Assembly (NCBI RefSeq): GCF_018263855.1
Contig: NZ_CP073318.1
Location: 1,798,001 to 1,862,000 of the forward strand
Source: Kutzneria sp. CA-103260
Lineage (GTDB): Bacteria; Actinomycetota; Actinomycetes; Mycobacteriales; Pseudonocardiaceae
Direction of reading: 5' to 3'
Length of the DNA stretch: 64,000 nucleotides
The notes under the pieces are model-generated. The model saw nothing but the letters and a program-made list of their open reading frames with translations. It did not search any database and was not told where the DNA came from. A program made the position numbers and the translations under genes. Of the stretch, positions 36,212 to 45,180 are shown in pieces (the first letter of the stretch is position 1; every line of letters begins with the position of its first letter).

Positions 36212-37837
36212 ATGCTCTCCAGAACAGCCGCCCTGGCGGCCGCGTTGGCCGCGTCCTCGCTGATCGCGGGCGGGCTCGCCGACGCCACCACGACGTCGGC
36301 GGCGACCGACCAGCTCAGCACGGACGGTGCCGGCCGGGTCATCGCCGTCGAGCCGGCCGCCCCGGTCGCCGCCCCGCACGGCGCCAGCGCGGCCACCGCC
36401 GCCCAGGCGAACGTCACGCGGCTGGCCAAGCAGTTCGGGCTGTCGGTCGGCGAGCTGGTGCTCTCCGACGTCCGGCCGGTGCCCGGCGGCAGCGTGGCCA
36501 GGCTCCAGCAGAAGATCAACGGCGTGCCGGTGTTCGGCGCGCAGGTCGTGCAGGACCTGGACGGCTCCGGCGCACTGCTCGCCGCGGTCGGCAAGACCAC
36601 CCAGCGCAGCGCCGGCGCGTTCCCCGCTCAGGACGCCGCCGCGCGGGCCAAGGCCGGGGAGTCAGCGGTGGCAGCGGTGGCCGCGAAGAACAGCGCTGCC
36701 AAGGCCTTGCGGGCCGACGCGGCCCAGAACTACTGGTACGACGCGAGCCTGGGCACCGACGGCGCGCCGGCCACCGCCGTGCCGGCGTACTTCGTGCCGG
36801 TGCACGGGGCCGACCCCGAGGACAAGTGGACGGTGGTCGTCGGCGCCGACACCAACCAGGTCCTGACCGTCTGGGGCGAGACCCGGCAGGCGGCCAACCG
36901 CGTGGTGTGCGACGCCAACCGCAAGGTCGTGGACCTGGACACCGCCACCGAGGCCGACATCCGCTGCGGCGCGGGCCACGCGTTCGGGGTGACCCGGGGC
37001 GAGGGCCAGGCCGCCGTCGCGACCACCGACGTCAACAAGGTCTACGACTACTTCGGTGCGGCGCAGTCGTTCTACAGCAAGTACGCCGGCTACGACCTGA
37101 CCGCCAGCATCGGCGCGAACTACGGGGACGGCAAGGGCAAGGCCCTGCGCGGCACCGTGCGCATGTGCGAGATCAGCACCGGGCGGGACGGCGTCCGGCG
37201 GCAGCAGTGCCCGTGGGCCAACGCCTTCTGGGACGGCGAGCAGATGGCCTTCGGTGAGGGCGTCACCACCATGGACATCACCGGGCACGAGCTGACCCAC
37301 GGCGTCACCCAGCACACCTCCGCGCTGGCCGGCGGCTACGCGCAGGCGATCAACGAGGGCATGTCCGACGTGTTCGGCAAGTTCATCGCCATCAAGGCCA
37401 ACGACCCGAACGCCGCCGGCGCCAACCGCTGGCTGCTGGGCGCGGGCTCCTCCCTCGGCCAGGTGCGGGACATGCGCAACCCGGCCAACTCCGGCGAGGG
37501 GCCGAGCCCAGACCGGGTCAACGGCCAGTACTGGGCCGGCCCGGACGGCGACGAGCACATCGACGCCGGGGTCGTCGGCAAGACCGACTACCTGATCACC
37601 GACGGCGACACCTTCAACGGGCAGACCGTGCGCGGCATCGGTGAGGACAAGTCGATCGCCCTGTGGTGGAAGGTGGAGAACCTGCTGCGGTCCACCGCGA
37701 CGTTCAAGGACCTGGGCAACGCGCTGAACACCGCGTGCGCCAGCAACGTCCGGACCAAGGTCGCCGGCACCACCGCCGACGACTGCGCCCAGGTGGCGAA
37801 GGCCGTGAAGGCCACCCAGCTGAACCAGAACGCCTGA
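36212..37837 (+). CDS. Secreted M4-family neutral metalloprotease (thermolysin-like)
   Basis: A 541-aa prepro-protease. It has a signal peptide (residues 1-28), then an FTP/PepSY propeptide (QKINGVPVFGAQVVQDLDGS) up to about residue 225. The catalytic domain has HELTH at residues 359-363, the third ligand Glu about residue 382 (NEGMSDVFG) 19 residues further, and the N-terminal AVTTDVNKVYDYF-like strand. The C-terminal helical half ends LNTACASNVRTKVAG. It is an extracellular zinc protease, likely scavenging protein nitrogen. It is monocistronic with a strong terminator just behind. Usual M4 length; no C-terminal PPC domain. Confidence 0.93.
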   Translation: MLSRTAALAAALAASSLIAGGLADATTTSAATDQLSTDGAGRVIAVEPAAPVAAPHGASAATAAQANVTRLAKQFGLSVGELVLSDVRPVPGGSVARLQQKINGVPVFGAQVVQDLDGSGALLAAVGKTTQRSAGAFPAQDAAARAKAGESAVAAVAAKNSAAKALRADAAQNYWYDASLGTDGAPATAVPAYFVPVHGADPEDKWTVVVGADTNQVLTVWGETRQAANRVVCDANRKVVDLDTATEADIRCGAGHAFGVTRGEGQAAVATTDVNKVYDYFGAAQSFYSKYAGYDLTASIGANYGDGKGKALRGTVRMCEISTGRDGVRRQQCPWANAFWDGEQMAFGEGVTTMDITGHELTHGVTQHTSALAGGYAQAINEGMSDVFGKFIAIKANDPNAAGANRWLLGAGSSLGQVRDMRNPANSGEGPSPDRVNGQYWAGPDGDEHIDAGVVGKTDYLITDGDTFNGQTVRGIGEDKSIALWWKVENLLRSTATFKDLGNALNTACASNVRTKVAGTTADDCAQVAKAVKATQLNQNA

Positions 37838-37845
37838 CCTCGGAC

Positions 37846-37881
37846 AGCGGGGGCGGCCACTGTGCGGTGGCCGCCCCCGCT
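37846..37881 (+). terminator. Strong intrinsic-type terminator after protease gene
   Basis: A perfect 15-bp stem, AGCGGGGGCGGCCAC (37846-37860) with 37867-37881, and a 6-nt TGTGCG loop, starting 8 nt behind the stop. No U-run follows, as is common in actinomycetes, but the stem energy is very high. It isolates the protease gene from the polyketide operon. Confidence 0.9.
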
Positions 37882-38135
37882 GCTGCGCGTGCCGGAACTC
37901 CGGCGGAGCAGTGCCCGCCACCACTGCTTCCGTAGCAGAAAAGGCGATGGCCTGGTGACAGGAACATGGCCGGTCGAATGGTTTCCACCGAACGGACCCT
38001 CGGTTTCAGGACTAGGAAGAATCACACGTGCCGACCCCCTAGCCTGAGCTGGTCGATCACAACGAGCCGCCCGTAGCGCATTCGCCGGGACAGCAGAATC
38101 GGCTCGCGACCCACAACAACTGAGGGGACCGTCAA

Positions 38136-39590
38136 ATGGCATTGCCCATGGAGCCGGTTGTCGGGCTGTTTCCGGGACAAGGCGGTTACAAGTCGGGATG
38201 CCTCGCCGGTCTGCGCGGCGACGAGGCGGCGCGGGCGGTGACCGACACCGTCGACGAGATCGCGGCCGAGACGCTGGGCCGGCGGCTGGCCGACTTCCTG
38301 GCCAGCGACCGCGGCGAGCACGAGCTGTTCGCCGCCGATCCCGACATGCTGCAGGTCGCCACGTTCGCGACGTCGGTCGCGGTGTTCGAGGCACTGCGCA
38401 GCCGTGGCGCGATCGTGCAGGTCCTCATGGGACACAGCCTCGGCGAGATCGCCGCGCTGGTCTGCTCCGGTGCCCTGACCGTGGCCGAGGGCACGCGAAT
38501 CGTGTTGCACCGGATCGCCGCGCTCCGCGAATTCGACACCAGCGGCGGCGCGATGGTGGCCCTGGCGTGCGATCGCGACCGGGCCACGCAGATCACGAAC
38601 CTGCTCGCCGCCGCCGATGTCACAGTCGCGGTGGACAATGGGCCGAGCCAGACGGTGCTTTCCGGCACCGACGACGCGTTGCGCCGCATCGAGCAGATCA
38701 GCGCCGCGATCGGCATCAACGCCACCCGGCTGCGGTCGCCGCATCCGTTCCACAATGCGCTGCTCGAGCCGGCCCGTCGGGCGTTCGCCGAACGCATCGC
38801 CGGGCACCGCGCGCAGGCCATGGGTATTCCGGTGTTCTCCCCGATCCTCGGCCGGTACTACCGCGAGCGCGACGACCTCGCCGACCTGCTGGCCTCGCAT
38901 CTGGTCACGCCGGTGACGTTCGCCGGTTCGATCAAGCGCGCCCACGACGCCGGCGCCCGCATCTGGGTCGAGATGGGTGCCGGCGGCACGCTCACCCACC
39001 TGGTGCGATCCGCCCACCCTGGTTCGACGGTGTTCACCCCGTTGCGCGGCAAGGGTTCCCCGCTGGAGGACGCCGCGATCTTCCTGGGTGGCGTCGCCCG
39101 GACGGACCTGGCGGCCCCCTCCGCCCCCGCCACTTCAACGGTCCCGATGGCTGCTCCCGCTGTTTCGGCGGCCGCGCCCATCGTGCCGGTGGCGCCGCAG
39201 CCGGCTTCGCCCGTCGCGTCGCAACCGGTCGTGCCGGTGGTGTCGCAGGCACCCGCTCCCGCCTGGGTGGGCCCCGCGCCGATCACCGCCGAACCCGTTG
39301 TCCCGCAACCGCTCGTGGCCGTCACTCCGACGCCGGACTACGGCGACATCGAGGGCCGGATCCGCGCCTTGTACGCGACCGCCCTGGAATACCCCGAGGA
39401 GGTCTTCGAGGCGGACGCCGAGTTGGAGGCAGACCTGGGCGTCGACTCGGTGAAGCAGACCGAGCTGATGACCCGGGTGGGGGAGCTCTTCGAGCTCGGT
39501 CCGCGCCCCGAGGGCATGCGGGTCGGCGAGTACCGGACGTTCGGCCGGGTCGTGCAGTTCGTCCGCGAGTCGCTGCCGGCCGCGCGATGA
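38136..39590 (+). CDS. Acyltransferase-acyl carrier protein fusion (PUFA-type PKS)
   Basis: A 484-aa protein. Residues 1-300 are a malonyl-type acyltransferase: FPGQGGYKSGCLAG, active Ser 101 in GHSLGE, and a PHPFHNALLEPA histidine motif. A 75-residue Pro/Ala/Val linker follows. Residues about 400-484 are an ACP with LGVDSVKQTEL (Ser 438), the pattern of PUFA and enediyne type ACPs. It loads extender units onto its own ACP for the following KS. It starts the operon: ATG overlap (ATGA) with the next gene. A GAGGGGACCG purine tract precedes the ATG. Confidence 0.88.
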   Translation: MALPMEPVVGLFPGQGGYKSGCLAGLRGDEAARAVTDTVDEIAAETLGRRLADFLASDRGEHELFAADPDMLQVATFATSVAVFEALRSRGAIVQVLMGHSLGEIAALVCSGALTVAEGTRIVLHRIAALREFDTSGGAMVALACDRDRATQITNLLAAADVTVAVDNGPSQTVLSGTDDALRRIEQISAAIGINATRLRSPHPFHNALLEPARRAFAERIAGHRAQAMGIPVFSPILGRYYRERDDLADLLASHLVTPVTFAGSIKRAHDAGARIWVEMGAGGTLTHLVRSAHPGSTVFTPLRGKGSPLEDAAIFLGGVARTDLAAPSAPATSTVPMAAPAVSAAAPIVPVAPQPASPVASQPVVPVVSQAPAPAWVGPAPITAEPVVPQPLVAVTPTPDYGDIEGRIRALYATALEYPEEVFEADAELEADLGVDSVKQTELMTRVGELFELGPRPEGMRVGEYRTFGRVVQFVRESLPAAR

Positions 39591-42517
39591 GCGCCGAACT
39601 GCACGGCCGGATCGCCCTGGTCACCGGGGGAGCCGGCAGCGTCGGCACGCACCTCGTGCGCGGCCTGGCCGAGGCCGGCGCCACCGTGCTGATCAACTGC
39701 TTCCACTCCTACGACGCCGCCAAGCGGCTCGCCGCCGAGCTGACCGGCCACGGCCACCGGGTCGAGGTGCTGCGAGCCTCGGTGGCCAAGCCCGACCAGG
39801 TCCGGCGCATGATGGACCAGATCGAGCGGGACCACGGCCGGCTGGACATCCTGGTCAACAACGCCGCCGCCGGCACGTTCGCCGCCTTCGACGACCTCAC
39901 CGAGGAACATCTCGACCAGGCGTTCACCACCAACGTCAAGGGCGCGCTGTGGTGCGCCCGCGCCGCCCGGCCGCTGCTGGCCCGCTCGGACGCGGGCTGT
40001 GTCGTGAACGTCTCCTCGATGGGCGCGAGCCATGCCCCCGCCAACTACCTGCAGGTCGGCGTGTCCAAGGCGGCGCTGGAGGCACTGACCCGATACCTGG
40101 CCGCCGAGTTCGCCGCCGAGGGCACCCGGGTCAACGCCGCGTCGGCCGGGCTCATCGACAACCCGGTGGGGCGGATGTTCCCCGGCTTCGACTCGGTCCG
40201 CGCCAACACCCTCGACGCGACCCCGATGGGCCGGCTCGCCGACCCGGCCGACCTCGCGGACGTGGTGCTGCTGCTGGCGTCGCCGCGGTCCCGGTGGATC
40301 ACCGGCCAGGTCGTGCTGGCCGACGGCGGGCTTTCGCTGCTGCACCGGGCGATGTCGCCCGACCCCGAGCCGGCGCCGCCGCCGGCCGGAGAGCCCGCGA
40401 CCACCGAGAACAGGGCCGACCCGGTGGTCGTGGTCGGCATGGGCATCGCGGTGCCGGGGGCGTCCAACCCGGACGAGTTCTGGACGTTGCTGAACGAGGG
40501 GGCGGAGCTGTTCGTGGACGTGCCGCCGAACCGGTGGCCGCTGCACAGCTTCTACGACCCGGACCCGAAGGCGCCGGACAAGACCTACCAGTCCCGTTCG
40601 GGTTTCATCACCGACTTCCGCCCGCACCCGAAGCTGACCGCCGAGGATCTGGAGCTGGAGTTCACCGCCCGATGGCTGCGGCACTGCGCGTGGCAGGCGC
40701 TCGACAGCGTGCGCACGGGCGAGGACGACCGGTTCAGCGTCTGCGTCGGCTACACCCCGGACGGCAGTCAGCACCTCCAGGAATCGCTGGTGCGCCGCAC
40801 CCTGCTGTCCACTTCGGACAGCGAGGAAACGTTAGGGCTGGCCGAGAACCGGCTGCCCTACGGCGGGGACGGCGGGGTGACGCCGATCCCGCACAAGATC
40901 GGCGAGGCGGCGTTCCACGACCTGGTGCCGGCGGGCTCCCAGCTGTTGATGGTCGACACCGCCTGCTCCTCGTCGCTGTACGCCATCGACATCGGCGTGC
41001 GGGAACTCGTGTCGGGGCGGGCCGACGTCGCGCTGTGCGGCGGGGCTTTCGCCTTGGCGCCAAGCGGATCGGTGCTGTTCGCCAAGGTGCAGGGCCTCAG
41101 CCGCGGTGGTGCCGTGCGGGCGCTGGACCGGTCCGCCGACGGGGTGCTGTTCTCCGACGGCGCGGGTCTGGTCGTGCTCAAGCGGCTGTCCCGGGCGCTG
41201 GCCGACGGCGACCGCGTGCTGGGTGTGTTGGCCGGCACCGGCTTGTCGGCGGACGGCCGGGGCAAGGCGATCTACGCGCCGTCCACCGGCGGCCAGGAAC
41301 TGGCCATCTCCCGGGCTTTCGAGAAGTCGGGCACGGCCGGCGCCGACATCGACTGGGTGATCGCCCACGCCACCGGCACACCCGCCGGCGACGAGGCGGA
41401 GTTCCTGGCCCTGCGTTCGGCCTACGCCGGCACGAATCCGGTGCAGGTGACGTCGAACAAGTCGCTGATCGGGCACACCGGTTGGGCCGCCGGTGTGGTG
41501 TCGGTGATCCACGCGCTGCTGGCTCTGGAGCACGGCGTGATCCCGGCCCAGCACCGGTTCACCGAGGCCCCCGAACGCTTCGAGCTGGCCACCACCAACT
41601 TGACCATCCCCGCGCTGCCGGTGCCCTGGCCGGCCCGACCGGACCGGCCCCGTACGGCAGCGGTCTCGGGCTTCGGGTTCGGCGGCACCAATGCCCACAT
41701 GCTCGTCCAGGAGTACCGGCCGGGCCGGCCGAGCCGCTTCGGCTACGGCGAACGCCAGGCCGGCCGGCCCGTGCTCGTCGGCTGGTCGGCGCACCTGCCG
41801 GGCGCGGACGACCTCGCTCAGATCGCCGACTGGGCCTCCGGTGGACGCGACGTGGCCGACTCGTTCGGCCCGAAGTACCCGCAGCCGCCGTTCAGCAAGC
41901 TGCGGCTGCCGGCCTCGACGGTCCGGGCCACCGACCGCACCCAGCTGATGATCGTCGAGTGCATGCAGCGGCTGACCGACGAGGTCCGCTCGGCCTGCGA
42001 CCGGCACAAGGCGGCCGTCGGGGTGGTCGTCGGCCACACCGGTCCGACCCGCAACGCCACCCTGTACGGACTTCGGGCCTATCTGGACGACCTCGACCGG
42101 GGCGCTCTGGACGGCTCGGAGCAGCTCAAGCTGCTGCTCAAGGAGCTCCGTGAGTCCGCGGCCGAGCTGATCGCCGCGCCCACCGAGGACTCGTTCCCCG
42201 GCGAGATGCCCAACGTCATCGCCGCCCGGCTGTGCAACTACTTCGACTACCGCGGCCTCAACGTCTCCGTCGACGGCGGCTGCGCCTCCCTGCTCGACGC
42301 CTTCACCACCGCCGCCCGCTACCTGGAGTTCGGCGACATCGACATCGCCCTCGTCGCCGGTGTCAACGGCAACAGTCTCGCCGGCCTGCGGGCCCTGACC
42401 GCCCCCGACACCCCGATCGGCGAGGGCGCCTTCCTGTTCGCCGTCACCAGCCGGCACCTGGCCGAGGCCGAGGGCCTGCCGATCCTCGCCGAGCTCACCG
42501 AGGAGGAAGACCGATGA
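39587..42517 (+). CDS. FabL-type enoyl reductase fused to ketosynthase and half KS
   Basis: A 976-aa protein. Residues 1-255 are an SDR with NAD motif TGGAGSVG and a Tyr154-x6-Lys161 active site (NYLQVGVSKAALEALTRYLA), the enoyl-ACP reductase signature of FabL rather than the Tyr-x3-Lys of ketoreductases. Residues about 280-700 are a ketosynthase: Cys 460 in DTACSSSLYAID, HATGTPAGDEAEF, NKSLIGHTGWAAG. Residues about 730-976 look like a KS/CLF N-terminal half with VDGGCASLLDAF (Cys 899) and no later His motifs. It carries an in-frame TTA codon near residue 416. I know of no family with this exact order. Confidence 0.85.
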   Translation: MSAELHGRIALVTGGAGSVGTHLVRGLAEAGATVLINCFHSYDAAKRLAAELTGHGHRVEVLRASVAKPDQVRRMMDQIERDHGRLDILVNNAAAGTFAAFDDLTEEHLDQAFTTNVKGALWCARAARPLLARSDAGCVVNVSSMGASHAPANYLQVGVSKAALEALTRYLAAEFAAEGTRVNAASAGLIDNPVGRMFPGFDSVRANTLDATPMGRLADPADLADVVLLLASPRSRWITGQVVLADGGLSLLHRAMSPDPEPAPPPAGEPATTENRADPVVVVGMGIAVPGASNPDEFWTLLNEGAELFVDVPPNRWPLHSFYDPDPKAPDKTYQSRSGFITDFRPHPKLTAEDLELEFTARWLRHCAWQALDSVRTGEDDRFSVCVGYTPDGSQHLQESLVRRTLLSTSDSEETLGLAENRLPYGGDGGVTPIPHKIGEAAFHDLVPAGSQLLMVDTACSSSLYAIDIGVRELVSGRADVALCGGAFALAPSGSVLFAKVQGLSRGGAVRALDRSADGVLFSDGAGLVVLKRLSRALADGDRVLGVLAGTGLSADGRGKAIYAPSTGGQELAISRAFEKSGTAGADIDWVIAHATGTPAGDEAEFLALRSAYAGTNPVQVTSNKSLIGHTGWAAGVVSVIHALLALEHGVIPAQHRFTEAPERFELATTNLTIPALPVPWPARPDRPRTAAVSGFGFGGTNAHMLVQEYRPGRPSRFGYGERQAGRPVLVGWSAHLPGADDLAQIADWASGGRDVADSFGPKYPQPPFSKLRLPASTVRATDRTQLMIVECMQRLTDEVRSACDRHKAAVGVVVGHTGPTRNATLYGLRAYLDDLDRGALDGSEQLKLLLKELRESAAELIAAPTEDSFPGEMPNVIAARLCNYFDYRGLNVSVDGGCASLLDAFTTAARYLEFGDIDIALVAGVNGNSLAGLRALTAPDTPIGEGAFLFAVTSRHLAEAEGLPILAELTEEEDR

Positions 42518-45180
42518 GCAGCACCTTCCTCGGCGCGGAGGGCGCACGCGAGCTCGTCGCCTGGCTCGGCGGAACGAACCCGTCCCTGCGGCTCGGCCTC
42601 CGCCCGGACGCCGACGGCCGCCCACGATCCCTGGCGTTCACCAGGCCCACCGCAACCGCGACCACCGCCCCCGCCGCCACCCCTGCCACCGACCGCACTT
42701 CTACCACCACGACAGCCGCACCCATCCCGGACCGTTTGCTGGACCGGCATGTTCTCTCGCTGGCCCCGGCCGCGCTGACCACGGTCCGGCTTTCCCCCGG
42801 CATGTTCCCGGCCGGTGTCCTGGTGCTGACCAATTCGCGGATCGCGCTGCCCGGCACGGTACGGACCACGGCGGACGACTGCTCCGAGGGCGCCTTGGCG
42901 GCGTTGCTCGATCGGTTGCGGCCCAGGCACATTCGGGTCGTGGTGGACCACAGTGCACCGGAGCTGGGGACAGCGTCCTGGTCTGCGGCGGCGCGTGAAC
43001 TGCTCAAGCTGCACGAGACGGCCTTCCTGGTGGCCCGGGCCTGCGCCGAACGGCTGGAGTCCTACCTGGTCACGATCCTCGACGGCGTCGACGACACTGG
43101 TAAGCCAAGGCCGTTCACCGGCCTGTTCACCGGGTTCGTGAAGAGTCTCGCCTTGGAACTGCCTGAGGTGCCCATCGCCGCTACGCTGCACGAACGCGGC
43201 GCCGAGGCGTTCGAGGTGTCAGCGGCGGAGCTCGGGGCCAAGCACCTGCTGCCGGTGGTCGTGCACGCCGGTGGGCGGCGGCTCACCGTTCGGGCCAAGG
43301 AACAAGCCGTTACGCATCAACGGGTTCCGGCCCTGCCTGAGGATGCGTTGGTTGTCGCGGCCGGTGGTGCGCGGGGGATTGGTGCGCCGATTCTCCTTGC
43401 GATGGCGGAGAAGTACCGGCCCCGGATCGTGATCCTCGGCAGCACGAGACTCGACGGCTACCCGTCGGAGCTGCTGGACGTGAGCGTGGCCGAGGCGGCG
43501 GCGCAGCGGGCCGACTTCATCCGCGAGTTGATCACCGGCCCGAATCGTGTCCCGGTGCCGGAAGCCAACGCACGCTTCGACAAACTCCAGGAGGCGCGGA
43601 CGGTCCGGGCCACGCTGACCGAGCTGGCCCGCCACTGTGGCCCGGACCGCGTCGCCTACCTGCGGTGCGATCTGCGGGACGAGCAAGCCGTCCGTGCTGC
43701 GATGGCTGGTGTTCCCGGTGACATCGACCTGCTGCTCAACATCGCCGGCACCAACCGTGCCTCGGACGTGAAGACCAAGTCGCTCAACGACTTCCGCGCA
43801 GTCCGGGACCTTAAGCTGCGCACCTATCTCAACCTCAAGGCCGCGCTGGCCGGCCGACTGCCCAAGCGGTGGTGCAACTTCGGGTCGTTCGTCGGCTTCA
43901 CCGGCCAGATCGGCGAGACCGACTACGCGGCGGCCAACGACTTCCTGTACTCGGCCGCCGGTGGCAGCGAGTGGACCATCGGCTGGACGCTGTGGCGGGA
44001 CATCGGCCTCGGCGCGACTCCGATCATGCGCACCTTCCTGGCCAAGAGCGACCAGTTCACCGCGACCCCGACCGACGAGGGCGTGGCGCACTTCCTGGCC
44101 GAGCTGGGCAACGCCACACCCGACACGATGTCGGTGTACTACGGCGACAAGGAGCGGGCGGCGATCTCCGCCGCACTGCCGGACTATCTGGAGTTCTGCC
44201 GCCAGGACAAGAAGTTCCCGTTCCTGGACGAGATCACCCGCGACGGCGACGAGCTGACCGCGACGCGCACGTTCAGCCTGGACCGCGACGGCTACCTTGA
44301 TCTGCACCAGGTGCACGGCTATCCGACGCTGCCGGGCACCTTCGTGCCGGAGCTCGCGGCCGAGGCGGCGTGCGCGCTGGTGCCCGACCGGGTGCCGGTG
44401 GTGTTCGAGAACCTGCGTCTGGAGTCGTTCCTGCGGGTGTATCGCAAGGGGCGCGGCGAAACCAAGAAGATCCACGCCCGGCTGGTGCACGCCGATGAGG
44501 TGGAGTCGGTCGTCGAGGTGCGCATTCTCGGCGAACTCGTCGCCCCGAACGGCACGGTGCTCGCACACGACCGGCTGCATTTCTCCGTCACGGTGAGGAT
44601 GCGGGACCAGCCGACTCCGTCGCCGCGTTGGGAGCACTGGGACGACCACGGCAGCCGGCCGATGATCGACCCGTACCACGTGCCCGGCTCGGCGGTGCTG
44701 CTGCGAGACGTGTTCCAGTCCACTTCGGACACCCGGATGCACCCGCTCGGCCGGCGTGGCCGGCTGAACCTCGACCAAGCCGCTGTGCAGCGCTGGTTCC
44801 CGGACCTGATCGTGCCGTCGGTGTTGCTGGACGGCTTGGTGCGGGTGGCTGTGCTCGATCTGGTCGAGGGCCGCTGGACGCCGGTGGCGATCCCGCGCAC
44901 CATCCGCCGGATCGACCTCTACGGCCGGCACACGGACGCGAGCCTGGCCGCTTCGCCGGAAGCCGTCGAGCTGTATGTCACGCCGATCGACATCGATCTG
45001 GAGGACGAGCGGCCGGACAACCGCTCGATCGCCGTGTCGGCGTCCGGCGATGTGCTGCTGCAGGTGAAGGACGTGGTCGGGGCGATCGTCGGCTACGTGG
45101 ACCAGGAGACCGGACAGTTCGTCGACCGCGCCCGGTTCGACCGTGGCGAACGCACCGAGCAGACGGAGGCAATCCAGTGA
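42514..45180 (+). CDS. Ketoreductase-dehydratase didomain protein
   Basis: An 888-aa protein. After a Pro/Thr/Ala-rich start (residues 25-70), an N-terminal helical/Rossmann-like structural region and a KR follow: AAGGARGIGAPIL (about residue 285), catalytic Tyr 471 in GETDYAAANDFL. The C-terminal half is a hot-dog dehydratase with His598-x3-Gly602-x4-Pro607 (HQVHGYPTLPG) and DLIVPSVLLDGLVRVAV. It reduces the beta-keto group and removes water, giving the enoyl product that the FabL domain of the previous protein can reduce. Coupled to both neighbours (ATGA and GTGA overlaps). Confidence 0.85.
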   Translation: MSSTFLGAEGARELVAWLGGTNPSLRLGLRPDADGRPRSLAFTRPTATATTAPAATPATDRTSTTTTAAPIPDRLLDRHVLSLAPAALTTVRLSPGMFPAGVLVLTNSRIALPGTVRTTADDCSEGALAALLDRLRPRHIRVVVDHSAPELGTASWSAAARELLKLHETAFLVARACAERLESYLVTILDGVDDTGKPRPFTGLFTGFVKSLALELPEVPIAATLHERGAEAFEVSAAELGAKHLLPVVVHAGGRRLTVRAKEQAVTHQRVPALPEDALVVAAGGARGIGAPILLAMAEKYRPRIVILGSTRLDGYPSELLDVSVAEAAAQRADFIRELITGPNRVPVPEANARFDKLQEARTVRATLTELARHCGPDRVAYLRCDLRDEQAVRAAMAGVPGDIDLLLNIAGTNRASDVKTKSLNDFRAVRDLKLRTYLNLKAALAGRLPKRWCNFGSFVGFTGQIGETDYAAANDFLYSAAGGSEWTIGWTLWRDIGLGATPIMRTFLAKSDQFTATPTDEGVAHFLAELGNATPDTMSVYYGDKERAAISAALPDYLEFCRQDKKFPFLDEITRDGDELTATRTFSLDRDGYLDLHQVHGYPTLPGTFVPELAAEAACALVPDRVPVVFENLRLESFLRVYRKGRGETKKIHARLVHADEVESVVEVRILGELVAPNGTVLAHDRLHFSVTVRMRDQPTPSPRWEHWDDHGSRPMIDPYHVPGSAVLLRDVFQSTSDTRMHPLGRRGRLNLDQAAVQRWFPDLIVPSVLLDGLVRVAVLDLVEGRWTPVAIPRTIRRIDLYGRHTDASLAASPEAVELYVTPIDIDLEDERPDNRSIAVSASGDVLLQVKDVVGAIVGYVDQETGQFVDRARFDRGERTEQTEAIQ

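Noticed and set aside
39587..40350. Plain ketoreductase domain in the ER-KS protein
   Set aside because: The active-site spacing is Tyr-x6-Lys as in FabL, not Tyr-x3-Lys.
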